64,000 nt of DNA. It comes from Methylobacterium sp. E-066. Lineage in GTDB: Bacteria; Pseudomonadota; Alphaproteobacteria; Rhizobiales; Beijerinckiaceae. The stretch lies in the NCBI RefSeq assembly GCF_022829635.1, contig NZ_JAKSYO010000092.1, positions 87,971 through 151,970 on the forward strand, given 5' to 3'. The position numbers were made by a program, and so were the translations under genes. This document shows positions 7,666 through 17,721 of the stretch, piece after piece. Position 1 is the first letter of the stretch. Every line of letters starts with the position of its first letter. The notes under the pieces are model-generated. The model saw only the letters and a program-made list of their open reading frames with translations. It did not search any database and was not told where the DNA came from.

Positions 7666-9693
7666 TCAGCGCGGCGGGGGCGCCCCTTGCGCCGTCCCCT
7701 GCTGCAGCAGCGGCGTGATCCGCCGGACCGTGACGCGGCGGTTCTCCCGGGAGGCGCCCTGCGTGTTCACCTTCAGGGACTGCTCGCCGTAGCCCTGGGT
7801 GGTCAGGTTCTCCGGCGGGACCTGGAACTGCTGGGTCAGCACGGTTGCCACCGACTGCGCCCGGCGGTCCGACAGGGACAGGTTGTCGATGTCGGAGCCG
7901 ACCGCGTCGGTGTAGCCCTCGATCAGAAAGACCTCCTGCGGGTTGGCGCGGATCGCCCGGTTGATCGCCGCGGCGATCACCGACAGCCGGGCCGCCTGGT
8001 CCGGCGTGACCGTGAACGAGGCCGTGTCGAAGGTGATCGTGTCGATATCGACCGAGCGCATCCGGGCGCGCAGGTCCGGGCTGTAGCGGACCTGATCCAG
8101 GGTGTAGCGGCGGTCCACGGCGACCACCGGCGGGGCCGTCAGTGCCTCGTAGACCGCGCCCTCGTCCGCCTGCTCGTATTCCACCACGTAGCGGTCGCGG
8201 GGGATGCGGATGTCGGGGGGCGGCAGCACGACCACGTCGTCGTAGATCGGGCGCGGCGGGCCGGCCGTGCTGTTGTCGATGATCACCACCTCGCGGCCAT
8301 CGCGAAAACGGCGGTAGCGGCGCAGCATCCGCCCGTCATCGTCCGTGACGGTGACGATCTGCTCGCCGCCCGGCCGGTCGATGAAGCTGTAGAAGTCGGC
8401 GCCGCGTCGCTCGGAGCGGAAGCCGCGCGGGTCGAGATCCCGGAAGCGCTCGTTCTCGTCGTGGCGGATCAGATAGCCGTCGCGATCCCGGACGATGATC
8501 CGCCCGGGCTCCCGGTAATAGGTCCGGCCGCCCTCGCTGAATTCGCGCCGGTCGCGGCGGACCTGATCGTAGTCGCGCACGTCGTCGTCCGTCCGGAAAC
8601 CGCCCGGAACGTAGCCGGGCTGGCCCGGCGTGTTGAACGCGCCGCGCGCGCCCAGGCCGCCCCCCGGCGGCTGACCCGGCTGGGCGCCGGGCGGCGGGGG
8701 CGGGGCGTCGGCGCCGGGCGGTGGCGCGGGCGGCTGGACGGGGCGGCCGGGTACCCCCGGCGCCATGTTCGGCGGCACCGGGCGACCGGGCTCGGCGCCG
8801 GGCTGCGGCTGGACGCCGGGCGGGTTTTCCAGGCGTTGGACGGGCCGGCCGGGGACGCCGGGGGCCATGTTGGGCGTTACGGGTCGACCGGGCTCTGCGC
8901 CGGGGCCAGCATTCGGCTGGGGCTGAGCGCCCGGCTGGGCGTCCGGCCGCTGCACGGGCCGACCCGGCACGCCGGGGGCCGCGCTCGGAGGTGGCGCGCC
9001 TGGGCCGCCGGGGCGCTGCGCCGGTGCCTCGCGATCAGGAGCAGCATCCCGGCGCTGCGCCGGAGCGTTCGGCGCGGCATTCGGCACCGCCCGCTCCGGG
9101 TCGGGCGCCCGGCGGTCCTGATCCGGCGCACGCTGCGGCTGCGGCGGACGCTCCGGCGTCGACCGGGGTGGCGGCGGAGGCGATAGATCCCGCTGCGCCG
9201 GTTGCCTGTCGGGTCCGAGCCGTTCCGGCGCGGGCCGATCGGGCGCGCGCCGCTGCTCAGGCGCCGGACGCTCCGGCCCGGGGCGTTCCTGGCTGTCCGG
9301 CCCCCGATCCGGCCGGCGCTCCTGCGCGGGCGGACGGGCCGCAGGCGGCTCGGGCCGGCGCTCGGGAGCACGTTCGCGCGGGGGCGGCTCGGCCTGAGGC
9401 TGGCGCTCGCGCGGTGGCTCGGGACGCTCCCGCGGCGGCGGGGCGCGCTCGGGGCGCGGCTCCGGCCGTTCACGTGCGGCGGGCGGTGGACCGGGCGGCG
9501 GCCCGGGACGCTCCTGCGGCGGCCGTTCTGGGCGGGGGCCACCATGCGGAGGCTCGCCGCCGCCGCGCGGGCCGCGCTCGTCGGGGCCGCCCTGGGCCAG
9601 GAGCATCCGGTCCGGAGATGAGACCGCGGGCTGCACCAGGGTCAGGCCCGGGAGCACCGTGCCGGTGAGGAGGATCAGTCGCAGCAGCCGCAT
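7666..9693 (-). CDS. Pro/Arg-rich OmpA-family cell-wall-anchoring protein
   Basis: A 675-residue exported protein. A signal peptide (MRLLRLILLTGTVLPGLTLV) is followed by about 300 residues dominated by Pro, Arg, Glu and Gly in RPEPRPER-like strings. Then come three imperfect copies of a PNMAPGVPGRPVQ repeat, a middle region (residues about 360-530) rich in Tyr, Arg and Asp, and a C-terminal OmpA domain at about 560-660. The OmpA domain holds IEGYTDAVGSD and LSDRRAQSVATVL, the peptidoglycan-binding core. It probably tethers outer membrane or periplasm to peptidoglycan, with the Pro-rich part as an extended spacer. GC bias in the repeat region gives long shadow frames on both strands. Confidence 0.85.
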   Translation of the reverse strand: MRLLRLILLTGTVLPGLTLVQPAVSSPDRMLLAQGGPDERGPRGGGEPPHGGPRPERPPQERPGPPPGPPPAARERPEPRPERAPPPRERPEPPRERQPQAEPPPRERAPERRPEPPAARPPAQERRPDRGPDSQERPGPERPAPEQRRAPDRPAPERLGPDRQPAQRDLSPPPPPRSTPERPPQPQRAPDQDRRAPDPERAVPNAAPNAPAQRRDAAPDREAPAQRPGGPGAPPPSAAPGVPGRPVQRPDAQPGAQPQPNAGPGAEPGRPVTPNMAPGVPGRPVQRLENPPGVQPQPGAEPGRPVPPNMAPGVPGRPVQPPAPPPGADAPPPPPGAQPGQPPGGGLGARGAFNTPGQPGYVPGGFRTDDDVRDYDQVRRDRREFSEGGRTYYREPGRIIVRDRDGYLIRHDENERFRDLDPRGFRSERRGADFYSFIDRPGGEQIVTVTDDDGRMLRRYRRFRDGREVVIIDNSTAGPPRPIYDDVVVLPPPDIRIPRDRYVVEYEQADEGAVYEALTAPPVVAVDRRYTLDQVRYSPDLRARMRSVDIDTITFDTASFTVTPDQAARLSVIAAAINRAIRANPQEVFLIEGYTDAVGSDIDNLSLSDRRAQSVATVLTQQFQVPPENLTTQGYGEQSLKVNTQGASRENRRVTVRRITPLLQQGTAQGAPPPR

Positions 9694-9770
9694 CGGGGCC
9701 TCGTTTCGGATCGAGCCGACCCGAACCCCGTGCGCGGCCTATGGTTCCGAGCCGGCGGCTCAAGACTCCG

Positions 9771-10823
9771 TCAGGGCGTCAGCCGCTGGGGCACCGCGAT
9801 CATGTCGGGGGCGATGATCCGCACCGCGACATGGTCGGGCTTGGTGCCCGCCAGCTTGGCCTCGCCGGCCTTCTCCGCCGCGCCGGCATTCAACTCGACC
9901 CCGGCGCGTCCGGCGGCGTCGGCGGCGAGTTCGGCCGCGGTCCGGTCGGCTCGGCCGACCAGGGTCAGGCGCACCTTCGGCCGCGACAGGGCCTCGGCCT
10001 GCATCGGCGTGACGAAGATATCGCCCTTGTGCCGCACCAGCATGCTCTCGGCCTTCACCAGGGACTGCGCCCAGGTCTGGTTCTGCGGCTTGCAGGAGCA
10101 GTTCGGGACGAATTCCTTGCGGAACTTGAACGCGTTGGCGAGGCTCACATAGGCACGGCTGCCTTTCACCGAGGCGGCGTGCTTCAGCGCCTCGTCGCCG
10201 TAGGGCATCGCATAGGCCTGGGCCTCGGTGCCGGGGCAGAGCGCCTGGCACATCTCGTCGGCACCGCCGCGCCCTTCGGGCAGGTTGCGCATCGGGAAGA
10301 AGCCGCCGTCGCAGGTCCGCACGCAGACCATCTGCGGGCCGCCCTTGGCATAGGCCTCGCCGGTGGAGACGTAGGTTTCCCGGGCCGGGCAGTTGGCGGT
10401 GACAAGCCCCTGCAACTCGCGCTTGCGGGCGCCGCTGTCGTCGAACACCGCGCCGCCATAGGTCGCCTTGAGGGCGCGGATGCGCTGCTCCACGGCGCCG
10501 CACTGGGGCGGGCGGGTGTCGAAGAACAGGAACTTGCCGCCCTCGCAGCTGAGGCCGCGGAAATACGCTTCCAGCCGTCCGATCTCGTCGTTGAGCGCCC
10601 GGGTCGTGCTGGCGCCGTTCTGGACGGAGGCGAGTTCGGCCCGGTAGCGCCGGCAGAGCGGCGACGGAAGCTGCGGCACGCCCGGCCTCGCTTCTCCGGC
10701 GACCGGCGGGCTCGGCGGAGCATCCTGCGCCCGCGCGGTGTCGAGGCTGAGAGACAGACCGCACGCCAACGCCGCGCTCAAGATGAGGCGGCCGAGCGAA
10801 CGGACGATCGGACGGTCAAGCAT
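9771..10823 (-). CDS. DUF2865-containing exported protein
   Basis: A 350-residue secreted protein with a signal peptide (LGRLILSAALACGLSLSLDTARA, cut before QDAPP). The conserved core contains LCRRYRAELASVQ, a Cys-rich stretch CPARETYVSTG, VCVRTCDGGFFPM and CQALCPGTEAQAYAMP, which is the DUF2865 pattern seen in alphaproteobacteria. The cysteines suggest disulphides in the periplasm. The function is unknown. The start may be the ATG at 10823 or the one at 10835; neither has a good ribosome site. It forms a run of envelope proteins with the OmpA-like gene downstream on the same strand. Confidence 0.78.
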   Translation of the reverse strand: MLDRPIVRSLGRLILSAALACGLSLSLDTARAQDAPPSPPVAGEARPGVPQLPSPLCRRYRAELASVQNGASTTRALNDEIGRLEAYFRGLSCEGGKFLFFDTRPPQCGAVEQRIRALKATYGGAVFDDSGARKRELQGLVTANCPARETYVSTGEAYAKGGPQMVCVRTCDGGFFPMRNLPEGRGGADEMCQALCPGTEAQAYAMPYGDEALKHAASVKGSRAYVSLANAFKFRKEFVPNCSCKPQNQTWAQSLVKAESMLVRHKGDIFVTPMQAEALSRPKVRLTLVGRADRTAAELAADAAGRAGVELNAGAAEKAGEAKLAGTKPDHVAVRIIAPDMIAVPQRLTP

Positions 10824-10983
10824 CGGCTGCTGCATCGCGTTGATCGGAAATGCCGCAATCCACCCTGGTCGGGCGCTGTTCTGCCCCGGCCTCGGGACCG
10901 AAGCAGCTTGAGTGTACGCCCCCTCGCAAGGTGGCGACACCCCTCCTACATCGGGGCGGCGCGCTCAGGCAGGGAATTGACCC

Positions 10984-11502
10984 GTGATGTGGTTTCGGAG
11001 TCTCACCTATGTTGGGCTTGTCGCCCTCGGCCTCTCGGCGGCCGGACCGGCCTCGGCCCAGGAGCCGGACCGGATCTTCTCCAAATCCACGGTCTGGCGG
11101 CCGCTGACCCCCAACGACAAGCTGGTGGTCTACGGCATCGACGACCCGGCCGTGTCGGGGGTCGCTTGCTGGTACACGCAGCCGGAAAAGGGCGGCATCA
11201 AGGGGACGCTCGGCTTGGCCGAGGACGTCTCCGACATCTCGCTGGCCTGCCGCCAGACCGGGCCGATTGCCTTCAAGGGCAAGCTGGGCCAGGGCGAGGT
11301 CGTGTTCAGCGAGCGGCGTTCGCTGATCTTCAAGTCGATGCAGATCGTGCGCGGCTGTGACGCCCAGCGCAACACGCTGATCTACATGGTCTATTCGGAT
11401 AAGGTCATCCAAGGGTCGCCGAAGAACTCGACCTCGGCGGTGCCGCTGGCGCCCTGGGGCACCGAGCCGGCGCCGAAATGCTCGGATTTCGTGAAGGGCT
11501 GA
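10984..11502 (+). CDS. creA: CreA family periplasmic protein
   Basis: A 172-residue exported protein with signal peptide ending PASAQEP. It shows the CreA signature: VYGIDDPAVSGVACWYTQPEKGGIKGTLGLAEDVSDISLACRQTGPI. CreA is conserved in proteobacteria but has no established biochemical role. Start is the GTG at 10984 or the ATG immediately after it, with AGGG about 8 bases upstream. Two Cys pairs may form disulphides. The stop lies 9 bases from the convergent gene ending at 11512. Confidence 0.85.
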   Translation: MMWFRSLTYVGLVALGLSAAGPASAQEPDRIFSKSTVWRPLTPNDKLVVYGIDDPAVSGVACWYTQPEKGGIKGTLGLAEDVSDISLACRQTGPIAFKGKLGQGEVVFSERRSLIFKSMQIVRGCDAQRNTLIYMVYSDKVIQGSPKNSTSAVPLAPWGTEPAPKCSDFVKG

Positions 11503-11511
11503 CGGCGCGCG

Positions 11512-11859
11512 TCAGTCCCGGCAGGTGATGCGGATCGGGCGCTCGGTCGGGGTCGCGATCGGCTGCTCGATGGCGCCGGTATACTCGTCGGCCGCGGCGA
11601 TCCCGAAGGTGTTGGCGGCAGCGTAGCCCTGCGCCTCGCACCAGGCATTGGCGACCACCTGGCCGCATTCGCTGCCGGGGGTCGTCAAGCAGTCGCCGAC
11701 GCCGTAGCCGTCGCTCGACGGGATCAGGAACGTCTTCTCGACATGGGCCGGCACCTTCGCGGGCGTCTCGCCGTCGCTGCCGGCGAACGCACCTTGCGCG
11801 AGGCAAGCCGTGGCCAGGCAAGCGGCGATGACGAAGTAACCGGCGGCCGTGCGTCGCAT
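11512..11859 (-). CDS. Small exported protein of unknown function
   Basis: A 115-residue protein with a clear signal peptide (AAGYFVIAACLATACLAQGAFA). The mature part has four cysteines: two flank DCLTTPGSECGQVV, one is in NAWCEAQGYAAANTFG, and one is near the C-terminus in IRITCRD. This is consistent with a small disulphide-bonded periplasmic protein. An AGGA lies 6 bases before the ATG. It is not recognised as a named family. Converges on creA. Confidence 0.7.
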   Translation of the reverse strand: MRRTAAGYFVIAACLATACLAQGAFAGSDGETPAKVPAHVEKTFLIPSSDGYGVGDCLTTPGSECGQVVANAWCEAQGYAAANTFGIAAADEYTGAIEQPIATPTERPIRITCRD

Positions 11860-12168
11860 CGAAGGTCCTTGTGTGCAGTATCTTAGGTGTGAGGAGCTTG
11901 GGCCGGACGGTCCGACGGCGCGGTTAAGGAAGGCTTACCCGCCGCTCGTGAGGGCCATCTCGAATTCCTCACGCTTTTGCGTTAGCCCCATCGAGCGGGC
12001 GGCACCGTCGCCGCAGTGCAACAGCGGGCGGCTGCGGCAGGGCGTGAGCCGCCATGGTTCGGCCGCTCTTCGTGTCGCAGAGCCCGCAGGTCGTTGAGGG
12101 CAGGGCCGGTTTTCCGGCGACGGCGCGGCGCCGGATTTCGGCCGCGGCGCCGGAAGGGGATGGGTTTC

Positions 12169-13566
12169 ATGGCGCCGATGTTGCGGTTCTACAACACGCT
12201 GACCGGTGCCAAGGAGGCGTTCGCGCCGATCGATCCCGCCCAGGTGCGGATGTATGCCTGCGGCCCGACCGTCTACGACGCGGCCCATATCGGCAACGCG
12301 CGCCCGATCATCGTCTTCGACCTGCTGTTCCGGCTGCTGCGCCATCTCTACGGGCCGGCGCACGTCACCTACGCCCGCAACGTCACGGACGTGGACGACA
12401 AGATCAATGCCCGCGCGGCCGAGCGCGGCATCACGATCCGCGAACTCACCGACGGCACGCTGGCGCAGTTCCACCGGGACCTGCGCGATCTCGGCGTGCT
12501 GAGCCCCGAGGACGTGAATGTGCCGGGCGAACCGCCCCGTTTCATCGAGCCCCGGGCCACCGATCACATTGCCGAGATGCGCGCGATGATCGACGCGCTG
12601 GTCGCCGGGGGGCACGCCTACGTGGCCGAAGGGCACGTGCTGTTCGACGTGCCGGCGATGCCCGATTACGGCCGCCTCTCGAAGCGTCCCCTCGACGAGA
12701 TGGAGGCCGGTGCCCGGGTCGAGGTCGCGCCCTACAAGCGCTCGCCCCTCGATTTCGTGCTGTGGAAGCCGTCGAAGCCCGGCGAGCCGTCCTGGCCGTC
12801 GCCCGCCGGCATCGCCGAGCCCGGGCGTCCAGGTTGGCATATCGAGTGCTCCGCGATGTCGGCCAAGCACCTCGGCAAAACCTTCGACATCCATGCCGGC
12901 GGCATCGACCTGATCTTCCCCCACCACGAGAACGAGGTGGCGCAATCGCGCTGCTGCTTCGGGACGCCGGTGATGGCCAATGTCTGGCTGCACAACGGCT
13001 TCCTGCAGGTGGAGGGGGAGAAGATGTCGAAGTCACTCGGCAACTTCATCACCATCCGCGACGTGCTGAAGGATTGGCCCGGCGAGGTCGTGCGCCTGAC
13101 TATGCTCAAGACGCATTACCGGCAGCCGATCGACTGGACGTTGCGCGGACTTGAGGAGTCGAGCCGCGTGCTCGACCGCTGGTACAACGCCGCCGGGGAT
13201 AGGCCGGCCGCCGAGGCGGTGCCGAGCTCGGTTCTCGACGCGCTCTGCGACGACCTCAACACGCCGGCGGCGATCAACGCGCTGCACGGCCTTGCCGGCG
13301 GCGGTTCCGACGAGGCGGCTTCGCTGCGGGCCGGCGCGAACCTGTTCGGCCTGCTCACGCGCACCCGCAGCGACCGCGAGCAGGATCAGGTCGCCGCCGC
13401 CGGGATCGATGTCGCCGCCGTCGAGGCTCTGATCGCCGAGCGCCGGGCCGCCCGGGCCGCGAAGGATTGGGCCGCCTCCGACCGGGCCCGCGACGCGCTC
13501 GCCGCCATGGGCGTATCAGTGAAGGACAACAAGGACGGCACCAGCACCTGGACGGTGGCGCGCTGA
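12169..13566 (+). CDS. cysS: Cysteinyl-tRNA synthetase
   Basis: Charges tRNA-Cys with cysteine. This class I synthetase shows [16 protein letters not shown] (first zinc ligand Cys plus HIGH variant), WHIECSAMS (second zinc Cys), [17 protein letters not shown] and the KMSKS loop [12 protein letters not shown], in the right order. With the ATG at 12169 it is 465 residues, the usual size. GGAAGGGG lies 9 bases upstream of that ATG; an ATG at 12160 touches the same sequence and is less likely. A longer frame starting at 12016 adds an Arg-rich N-terminus and is rejected. Standalone gene facing a protease gene 80 bp downstream. Confidence 0.96.
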   Translation: MAPMLRFYNTLTGAKEAFAPIDPAQVRMYACGPTVYDAAHIGNARPIIVFDLLFRLLRHLYGPAHVTYARNVTDVDDKINARAAERGITIRELTDGTLAQFHRDLRDLGVLSPEDVNVPGEPPRFIEPRATDHIAEMRAMIDALVAGGHAYVAEGHVLFDVPAMPDYGRLSKRPLDEMEAGARVEVAPYKRSPLDFVLWKPSKPGEPSWPSPAGIAEPGRPGWHIECSAMSAKHLGKTFDIHAGGIDLIFPHHENEVAQSRCCFGTPVMANVWLHNGFLQVEGEKMSKSLGNFITIRDVLKDWPGEVVRLTMLKTHYRQPIDWTLRGLEESSRVLDRWYNAAGDRPAAEAVPSSVLDALCDDLNTPAAINALHGLAGGGSDEAASLRAGANLFGLLTRTRSDREQDQVAAAGIDVAAVEALIAERRAARAAKDWAASDRARDALAAMGVSVKDNKDGTSTWTVAR

Positions 13567-13645
13567 GCTGGGCCGCGTCCTCTCGCCCGATTGCGCCGAG
13601 TGCCTGGTGCCGCATCTCTGATGGCGGGGCTCGGAGCAGCAGGGT

Positions 13646-14419
13646 TTGCGCGTGATCAGTGTCGGGACCATCGGGACGCGGCTCGCAGCCGCTCTAGGCG
13701 CCTCCGCGATCGGGCTCGGTCTGGCGGGGCCGGCCGCGGCTATCGACGGCGGGGCGCCGGCGGGGCGGGATGCGCTGGCGCAGGCCACCGTCGCGATCGG
13801 GACGATCACCCAGCCCGAGGAAGCGCTGAACCTCACCCGGTGCACCGGGATCCTGATCGCGCCGGACCTGGTGCTCACCGCAGCGCATTGCGTGAACGGC
13901 GATCCGCTCGGCGCGCTCGTGGTGTTCTTCCGCGGCACCGAGCCGGCGCGGCCGGTCTACGGGGCGCGGGTCGCCGCTCGCTACAGCCCCGATCCCGGCG
14001 AGATGCTGCCGAACGCGGCCCCCGACGTGAGCCTCGCCGACCTGTCCCTCGACCTCGCGGTCCTGCGCCTGACCGAGCCGGTGCGCGACCGGCGGCCGGT
14101 GCCGCTCGCGGCCGATCCCCGCCGTATCCCGAAGAGCCTGCGGATCGCGGGTGCCGGCCTGTCCGGGCGCGGCGTCGGGCGCCTGCGCACCGCCAGCCTG
14201 ACGCCGGTGGCGGCGAGCAACACAGGCCTGACCATCGCCCGGGCGAACGGCGCCCGGATCTGCTTCGGCGATTCCGGCGGTCCCGTCGTCGCGCAGGATC
14301 GCGGCGGCACCTATGTCTGGGGCGTGGCGAGCGCCGTGATCACCCGGACCGCCCCGTGCGGCGGCTACGTGGTGGTCGCGCCGGCCGCCCAGGTCTTTTC
14401 CGGGACCGGGGTTCGGTAA
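13646..14419 (+). CDS. Exported trypsin-like serine protease (S1)
   Basis: A 257-residue secreted protease with signal peptide ending PAAAIDGG. The catalytic triad of the chymotrypsin fold is complete: His81 in VLTAAHC, Asp136 in SLDLAVLRL, and Ser210 in CFGDSGGPV. Cys66 and Cys82 may pair. It probably acts in the periplasm or outside the cell; no PDZ domain is present, so it is not a DegP type. Start may be TTG at 13646 or GTG at 13652; the GTG has CAGGG about 8 bases upstream and may be preferred. A bidirectional hairpin terminator follows. Confidence 0.85.
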   Translation: MRVISVGTIGTRLAAALGASAIGLGLAGPAAAIDGGAPAGRDALAQATVAIGTITQPEEALNLTRCTGILIAPDLVLTAAHCVNGDPLGALVVFFRGTEPARPVYGARVAARYSPDPGEMLPNAAPDVSLADLSLDLAVLRLTEPVRDRRPVPLAADPRRIPKSLRIAGAGLSGRGVGRLRTASLTPVAASNTGLTIARANGARICFGDSGGPVVAQDRGGTYVWGVASAVITRTAPCGGYVVVAPAAQVFSGTGVR

Positions 14420-14433
14420 GTCCCAAACACGCG

Positions 14434-14467
14434 AAAACCCCGCGCGGCCGAGCCGCACGGGGTTTTT
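14434..14467. terminator. Bidirectional Rho-independent terminator
   Basis: AAAACCCCG-CGCGGC-cga-GCCGC-ACGGGGTTTTT forms a strong GC stem with an A-tract on one side and a T-tract on the other. It lies 15 bases past the protease stop (+) and 26 bases past the ctrA stop (-), so it serves both. Confidence 0.88.
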
Positions 14468-14492
14468 CAAGACGGGGATGACCCGTGACGGA

Positions 14493-15194
14493 TCAGACCG
14501 CCATGCGCTCTTCGGCATCCATCGGCTCGCGCAGCACGTAGCCGCGGCCCCAGACGGTCTCGATGTAGTTCTTGCCCTGGCTGGCGTTGGCGAGCTTCTT
14601 GCGCAGCTTGCAGATGAACACGTCGATGATCTTCAGTTCCGGCTCGTCCATGCCGCCGTAGAGATGGTTGAGGAACATCTCCTTGGTGAGCGTCGTGCCC
14701 TTCCGCAGCGAGAGGAGTTCCAGCATCTGGTACTCCTTGCCGGTCAGGTGCACCCGGGCGCCGCCGACCTCGACGGTCTTCTGGTCGAGGTTCACGATCA
14801 GGTCGGCGGTGGTGATCACCGACTGGGCATGGCCCTTCGAGCGGCGCACGATGGCGTGGATGCGGGCCACCAGCTCGTCCTTGTGGAACGGCTTGGTAAG
14901 GTAATCGTCGGCCCCGAAGCCCAGACCCTTCACCTTGTCCTCGATGCCGGCCATGCCGGAGAGGATCAGGATCGGCGTCTTCACCTTCGCCACGCGCAGG
15001 TTGCGCAGAACCTCGTAGCCCGACATGTCGGGCAGGTTCAGATCGAGGAGGATGATGTCGTAATCGTAGAGCTTGCCGAGGTCGATCCCCTCTTCGCCCA
15101 GGTCGGTCGTATAGGTGTTGAAGTTCTCGGACTTGAGCATCAACTCGATGCTCTGCGCGGTCGCGCTATCGTCCTCGATCAAAAGTACCCGCAT
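14493..15194 (-). CDS. ctrA: Cell-cycle master regulator CtrA
   Basis: An OmpR-type response regulator that controls cell cycle, division and flagellar genes in alphaproteobacteria. The receiver domain has the acidic pair in LIEDD, the phospho-acceptor Asp51 in [13 protein letters not shown], and Lys in DYLTKPFH. The C-terminal winged helix includes [21 protein letters not shown] and the highly conserved [20 protein letters not shown] segment diagnostic of CtrA. The length of 233 residues is standard. It lies divergent from fliI across a 421-bp spacer and is in the same neighbourhood as fliJ and flhA, likely members of its regulon. It ends in the shared hairpin at 14434-14467. Confidence 0.98.
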   Translation of the reverse strand: MRVLLIEDDSATAQSIELMLKSENFNTYTTDLGEEGIDLGKLYDYDIILLDLNLPDMSGYEVLRNLRVAKVKTPILILSGMAGIEDKVKGLGFGADDYLTKPFHKDELVARIHAIVRRSKGHAQSVITTADLIVNLDQKTVEVGGARVHLTGKEYQMLELLSLRKGTTLTKEMFLNHLYGGMDEPELKIIDVFICKLRKKLANASQGKNYIETVWGRGYVLREPMDAEERMAV

Positions 15195-15615
15195 CGTCGG
15201 TCCCCAGCCCCGCCGGCCGCATCAGCGCGCAGACACGTCCCCACCGATCACCCGCCACCGGCCTGTGGACGGGCGCTCCGTCGCTCTTGACGTGGAACGC
15301 TATGGATTAATCGTTAACAAAACCTGATTCCCACCCGCAAGCGTCTCGTTCACCGGCCCGCGAGCTTGACGGGAGGAATGAGGTCCCTCCACGCCTGCCC
15401 GGGGCTGTGATTCCGGTCCGTCCGCGATCGGCACGCCCGCGACCTGGGGCGTAAGTGCTTCCCCCGTAACGACCCGATCCCGGCTGTGATCCTGCGGCCA
15501 CAGCCCCACGACTTCGTGAAGCGTTAAAAGCCGCGGGAGCCCGGATCGGGCCGCTACGAGCCCGATGACCTCAGTGTTAAGGAGGCCGGTAAACGAAGCG
15601 TTGAGAGCGAGGCGG
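15195..15615. promoter_or_regulatory. Divergent ctrA / fliI promoter region
   Basis: This 421-bp spacer must hold the promoters of both ctrA (-) and fliI (+). Single TTAA half sites occur at about 15307, 15314, 15522 and 15576, and GANTC methylation sites at about 15327 and 15410. GANTC sites are of interest because CcrM methylation controls ctrA in Caulobacter. No full TTAA-N7-TTAA CtrA box was found. No gene is seen in the spacer. Confidence 0.45.
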
Positions 15616-16968
15616 ATGACACAGGTTCCGGCAAGGTCCGTTACCAATCTCGCCGCGGCGCAGGCCGCCCTCGATCGGATCGAGGTGCTGGAGACGTTCG
15701 GCCGGGTGGTGGCGATCCGCGGCCTGCTGGTCGAGGTGGCCGGGCCGGTGGCGGCCATGCGGCTCGGCGGCCGGATCGACGTGGAGGGCGCCAACGGCCT
15801 CGGGCTGGTGCCGTGCGAGATCATCGGCTTCCAGGGTGACCGGGCGCTCGCCATGCCGTTCGGATCCCTGGAGGGGGTCCGCCGCGGCTGCCCGGCCTAT
15901 GTGCGCGACGAATCAGCCGGCGCGATCCGTCCTTCGGCCGCCTGGCTCGGGCGGGTGGTCGACGCCCTCGGTCGCCCGGTCGACGGGCTCGGGCCGCTGC
16001 CGCAGGGGCCGGACGTCTATTCGCTCCGCGCCGACCCGCCCCCCGCCCATGCCCGCGCCCGGGTCGGCGGACCGCTGGACCTCGGGGTCCGGTGCATCAA
16101 CACCTTTCTGACCATGTGCGCCGGCCAGCGGATGGGCATCTTCGCCGGCTCCGGCGTCGGCAAGTCCGTGCTGCTGTCGATGCTGGCCCGCTACACCGCC
16201 GCCGACGTGGCGGTGATCGGCCTCGTGGGCGAGCGCGGCCGCGAGGTTCAGGAGTTTTTGCAGGACGATCTCGGCGCCGCCGGCCTCGCCCGCTCGGTGG
16301 TGGTGGTGGCGACCTCGGACGAGCCGGCGCTGATGCGCCGCAACGCCGCCTACGTGACGCTCTCGGTGGCCGAGCATTTTCGCGACCAGGGCGCGAAGGT
16401 GCTGTGCATGATCGATTCGATCACGCGCTTCGCCATGGCCCAGCGCGATATCGGCCTCGCGGCGGGCGAGCCGCCCACCGCCAAGGGCTACACGCCGACG
16501 GTGTTCTCCGAATTGCCGCGCCTGCTCGAGCGGGCCGGACCCGGGGTGGGCGCCGGGACGATCTCGGCCCTGTTCACCGTGCTGGTCGAGGGCGACGACC
16601 ACAACGAGCCGGTCGCCGACGCGGTCCGCGGCATCCTGGACGGCCACATCGTCATGGAGCGGGCCATCGCCGAGCGCGGGCGCTATCCGGCGATCAACGT
16701 GCTGCGCTCGGTTTCCCGGACCATGCCGCGCTCCTGCGATCCGACCTACCTGCCGCTGGTCCGCCAGGCCCGGCGGGTGCTGTCGACCTACGCCGACATG
16801 GAGGAACTGATCCGGCTCGGCGCCTACCGGGCGGGCTCCTCCCAGGAGGTCGACGAGGCCGTGGCGCTCATGCCTCAGCTTGAGGCTTTTCTGGGGCAGG
16901 GTAAGGAAGAAGCAACGTCCATCGGCGATGGTTACGCACGGCTCAGCCAGATCATCGGCGGGGCCTAG
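15616..16968 (+). CDS. fliI: Flagellar export ATPase FliI
   Basis: The ATPase of the flagellar type III export apparatus, a homologue of F1 beta. The N-terminal beta-barrel runs to about residue 90, then [24 protein letters not shown]. Walker A GSGVGKS sits near residue 178; [14 protein letters not shown], the Walker [19 protein letters not shown] and the C-terminal domain follow. The start at 15616 gives 450 residues and has GAGGCGG just upstream; a longer frame from 15565 lacks a ribosome site. fliJ follows in the same direction 149 bp downstream. ctrA lies divergent upstream. Confidence 0.95.
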   Translation: MTQVPARSVTNLAAAQAALDRIEVLETFGRVVAIRGLLVEVAGPVAAMRLGGRIDVEGANGLGLVPCEIIGFQGDRALAMPFGSLEGVRRGCPAYVRDESAGAIRPSAAWLGRVVDALGRPVDGLGPLPQGPDVYSLRADPPPAHARARVGGPLDLGVRCINTFLTMCAGQRMGIFAGSGVGKSVLLSMLARYTAADVAVIGLVGERGREVQEFLQDDLGAAGLARSVVVVATSDEPALMRRNAAYVTLSVAEHFRDQGAKVLCMIDSITRFAMAQRDIGLAAGEPPTAKGYTPTVFSELPRLLERAGPGVGAGTISALFTVLVEGDDHNEPVADAVRGILDGHIVMERAIAERGRYPAINVLRSVSRTMPRSCDPTYLPLVRQARRVLSTYADMEELIRLGAYRAGSSQEVDEAVALMPQLEAFLGQGKEEATSIGDGYARLSQIIGGA

Positions 16969-17117
16969 GCATCATGCAGCGAAGCGGTAACCGCTCGGGT
17001 GCATTGAGTGATGCGGAACTAGGGTCTGAGCAGGTTCGCCGTTGCGATCCTGTTCAGGGCACGGGCCGGGTACGGTCCTTGGCGCGGCCCTGAGCGTTGC
17101 GTGGAGTGAGCGTCCCA

Positions 17118-17525
17118 ATGAAATCGCGTGACACGCTGATCCGGCTGCGTCGCTTCCAGGTTGATGAGAAGCGGCGGCGTGTGACCCAGATCGAGATGAT
17201 GATGGCCGACTTCCAGCGCATGGCGGTGGAACTCGACCGCGAGGTCGCCGTCGAGGAAGCCCGCGCCGGCATCACCGATGTCGGGCATTTCGCCTACCCG
17301 ACCTATGCCCGCGCCGCCGCCGGCCGCCGGGACAACATGCGCCAGTCCGCCCAGGCGCTGGAGGGCCAGCTGGCCGAGGCCAAGGCCGAACTCGGCGAGG
17401 CGTTCGAGGAACTGAAGAAGGTCGAGATCCTGAACGATCGCGAGCGCACCGCCGAGCGTGCCGCCGACGCGATTCGGGATCAGGCCGCGATGGACGGGAT
17501 CGGCCTCAACCGCGCTCGCGGCTGA
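17118..17525 (+). CDS. fliJ: FliJ-like flagellar export chaperone
   Basis: A 135-residue, almost wholly helical, charged protein, predicted to form an antiparallel coiled coil (RRFQVDEKRRRVTQIEMMMADFQRMAVELDREVA at the start, then ALEGQLAEAKAELGEAFEEL). The size, charge pattern and place directly behind fliI are those of FliJ, which binds the FliI ring and escorts substrates to the export gate. Sequence alone is weakly diagnostic, as FliJ diverges fast. Start is the ATG at 17118. Confidence 0.8.
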   Translation: MKSRDTLIRLRRFQVDEKRRRVTQIEMMMADFQRMAVELDREVAVEEARAGITDVGHFAYPTYARAAAGRRDNMRQSAQALEGQLAEAKAELGEAFEELKKVEILNDRERTAERAADAIRDQAAMDGIGLNRARG

Positions 17526-17721
17526 CGTGGTCGAAGGGGCTTCACGCACCCACGCGTTGAACCCCGTGCGGCGCCCGGTTCTCCGAGTCCGCGTGTGATG
17601 TGCCGGCAACGCGGCACGAAACCGTCATGATCGCCTGACAAGGGGATCGGGATGGCCTCGATCCGCTTGCGGCGCGTTGCAGGGCGGCGCATCAGGGGCT
17701 CTCCCCGGGGCGTCGGTGTAC

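Noticed and set aside
15307..15318. CtrA site TTAATCGTTAAC between ctrA and fliI
   Set aside because: The two TTAA half sites are separated by 3 bases, not the 7 needed for the consensus TTAA-N7-TTAA, so only unpaired half sites can be claimed.
16985..17005. AGCGGT-A-ACCGCT palindrome between fliI and fliJ as an operator
   Set aside because: Short GC-rich inverted repeats of this size are expected by chance, and it lies inside a likely operon with no matching site elsewhere.
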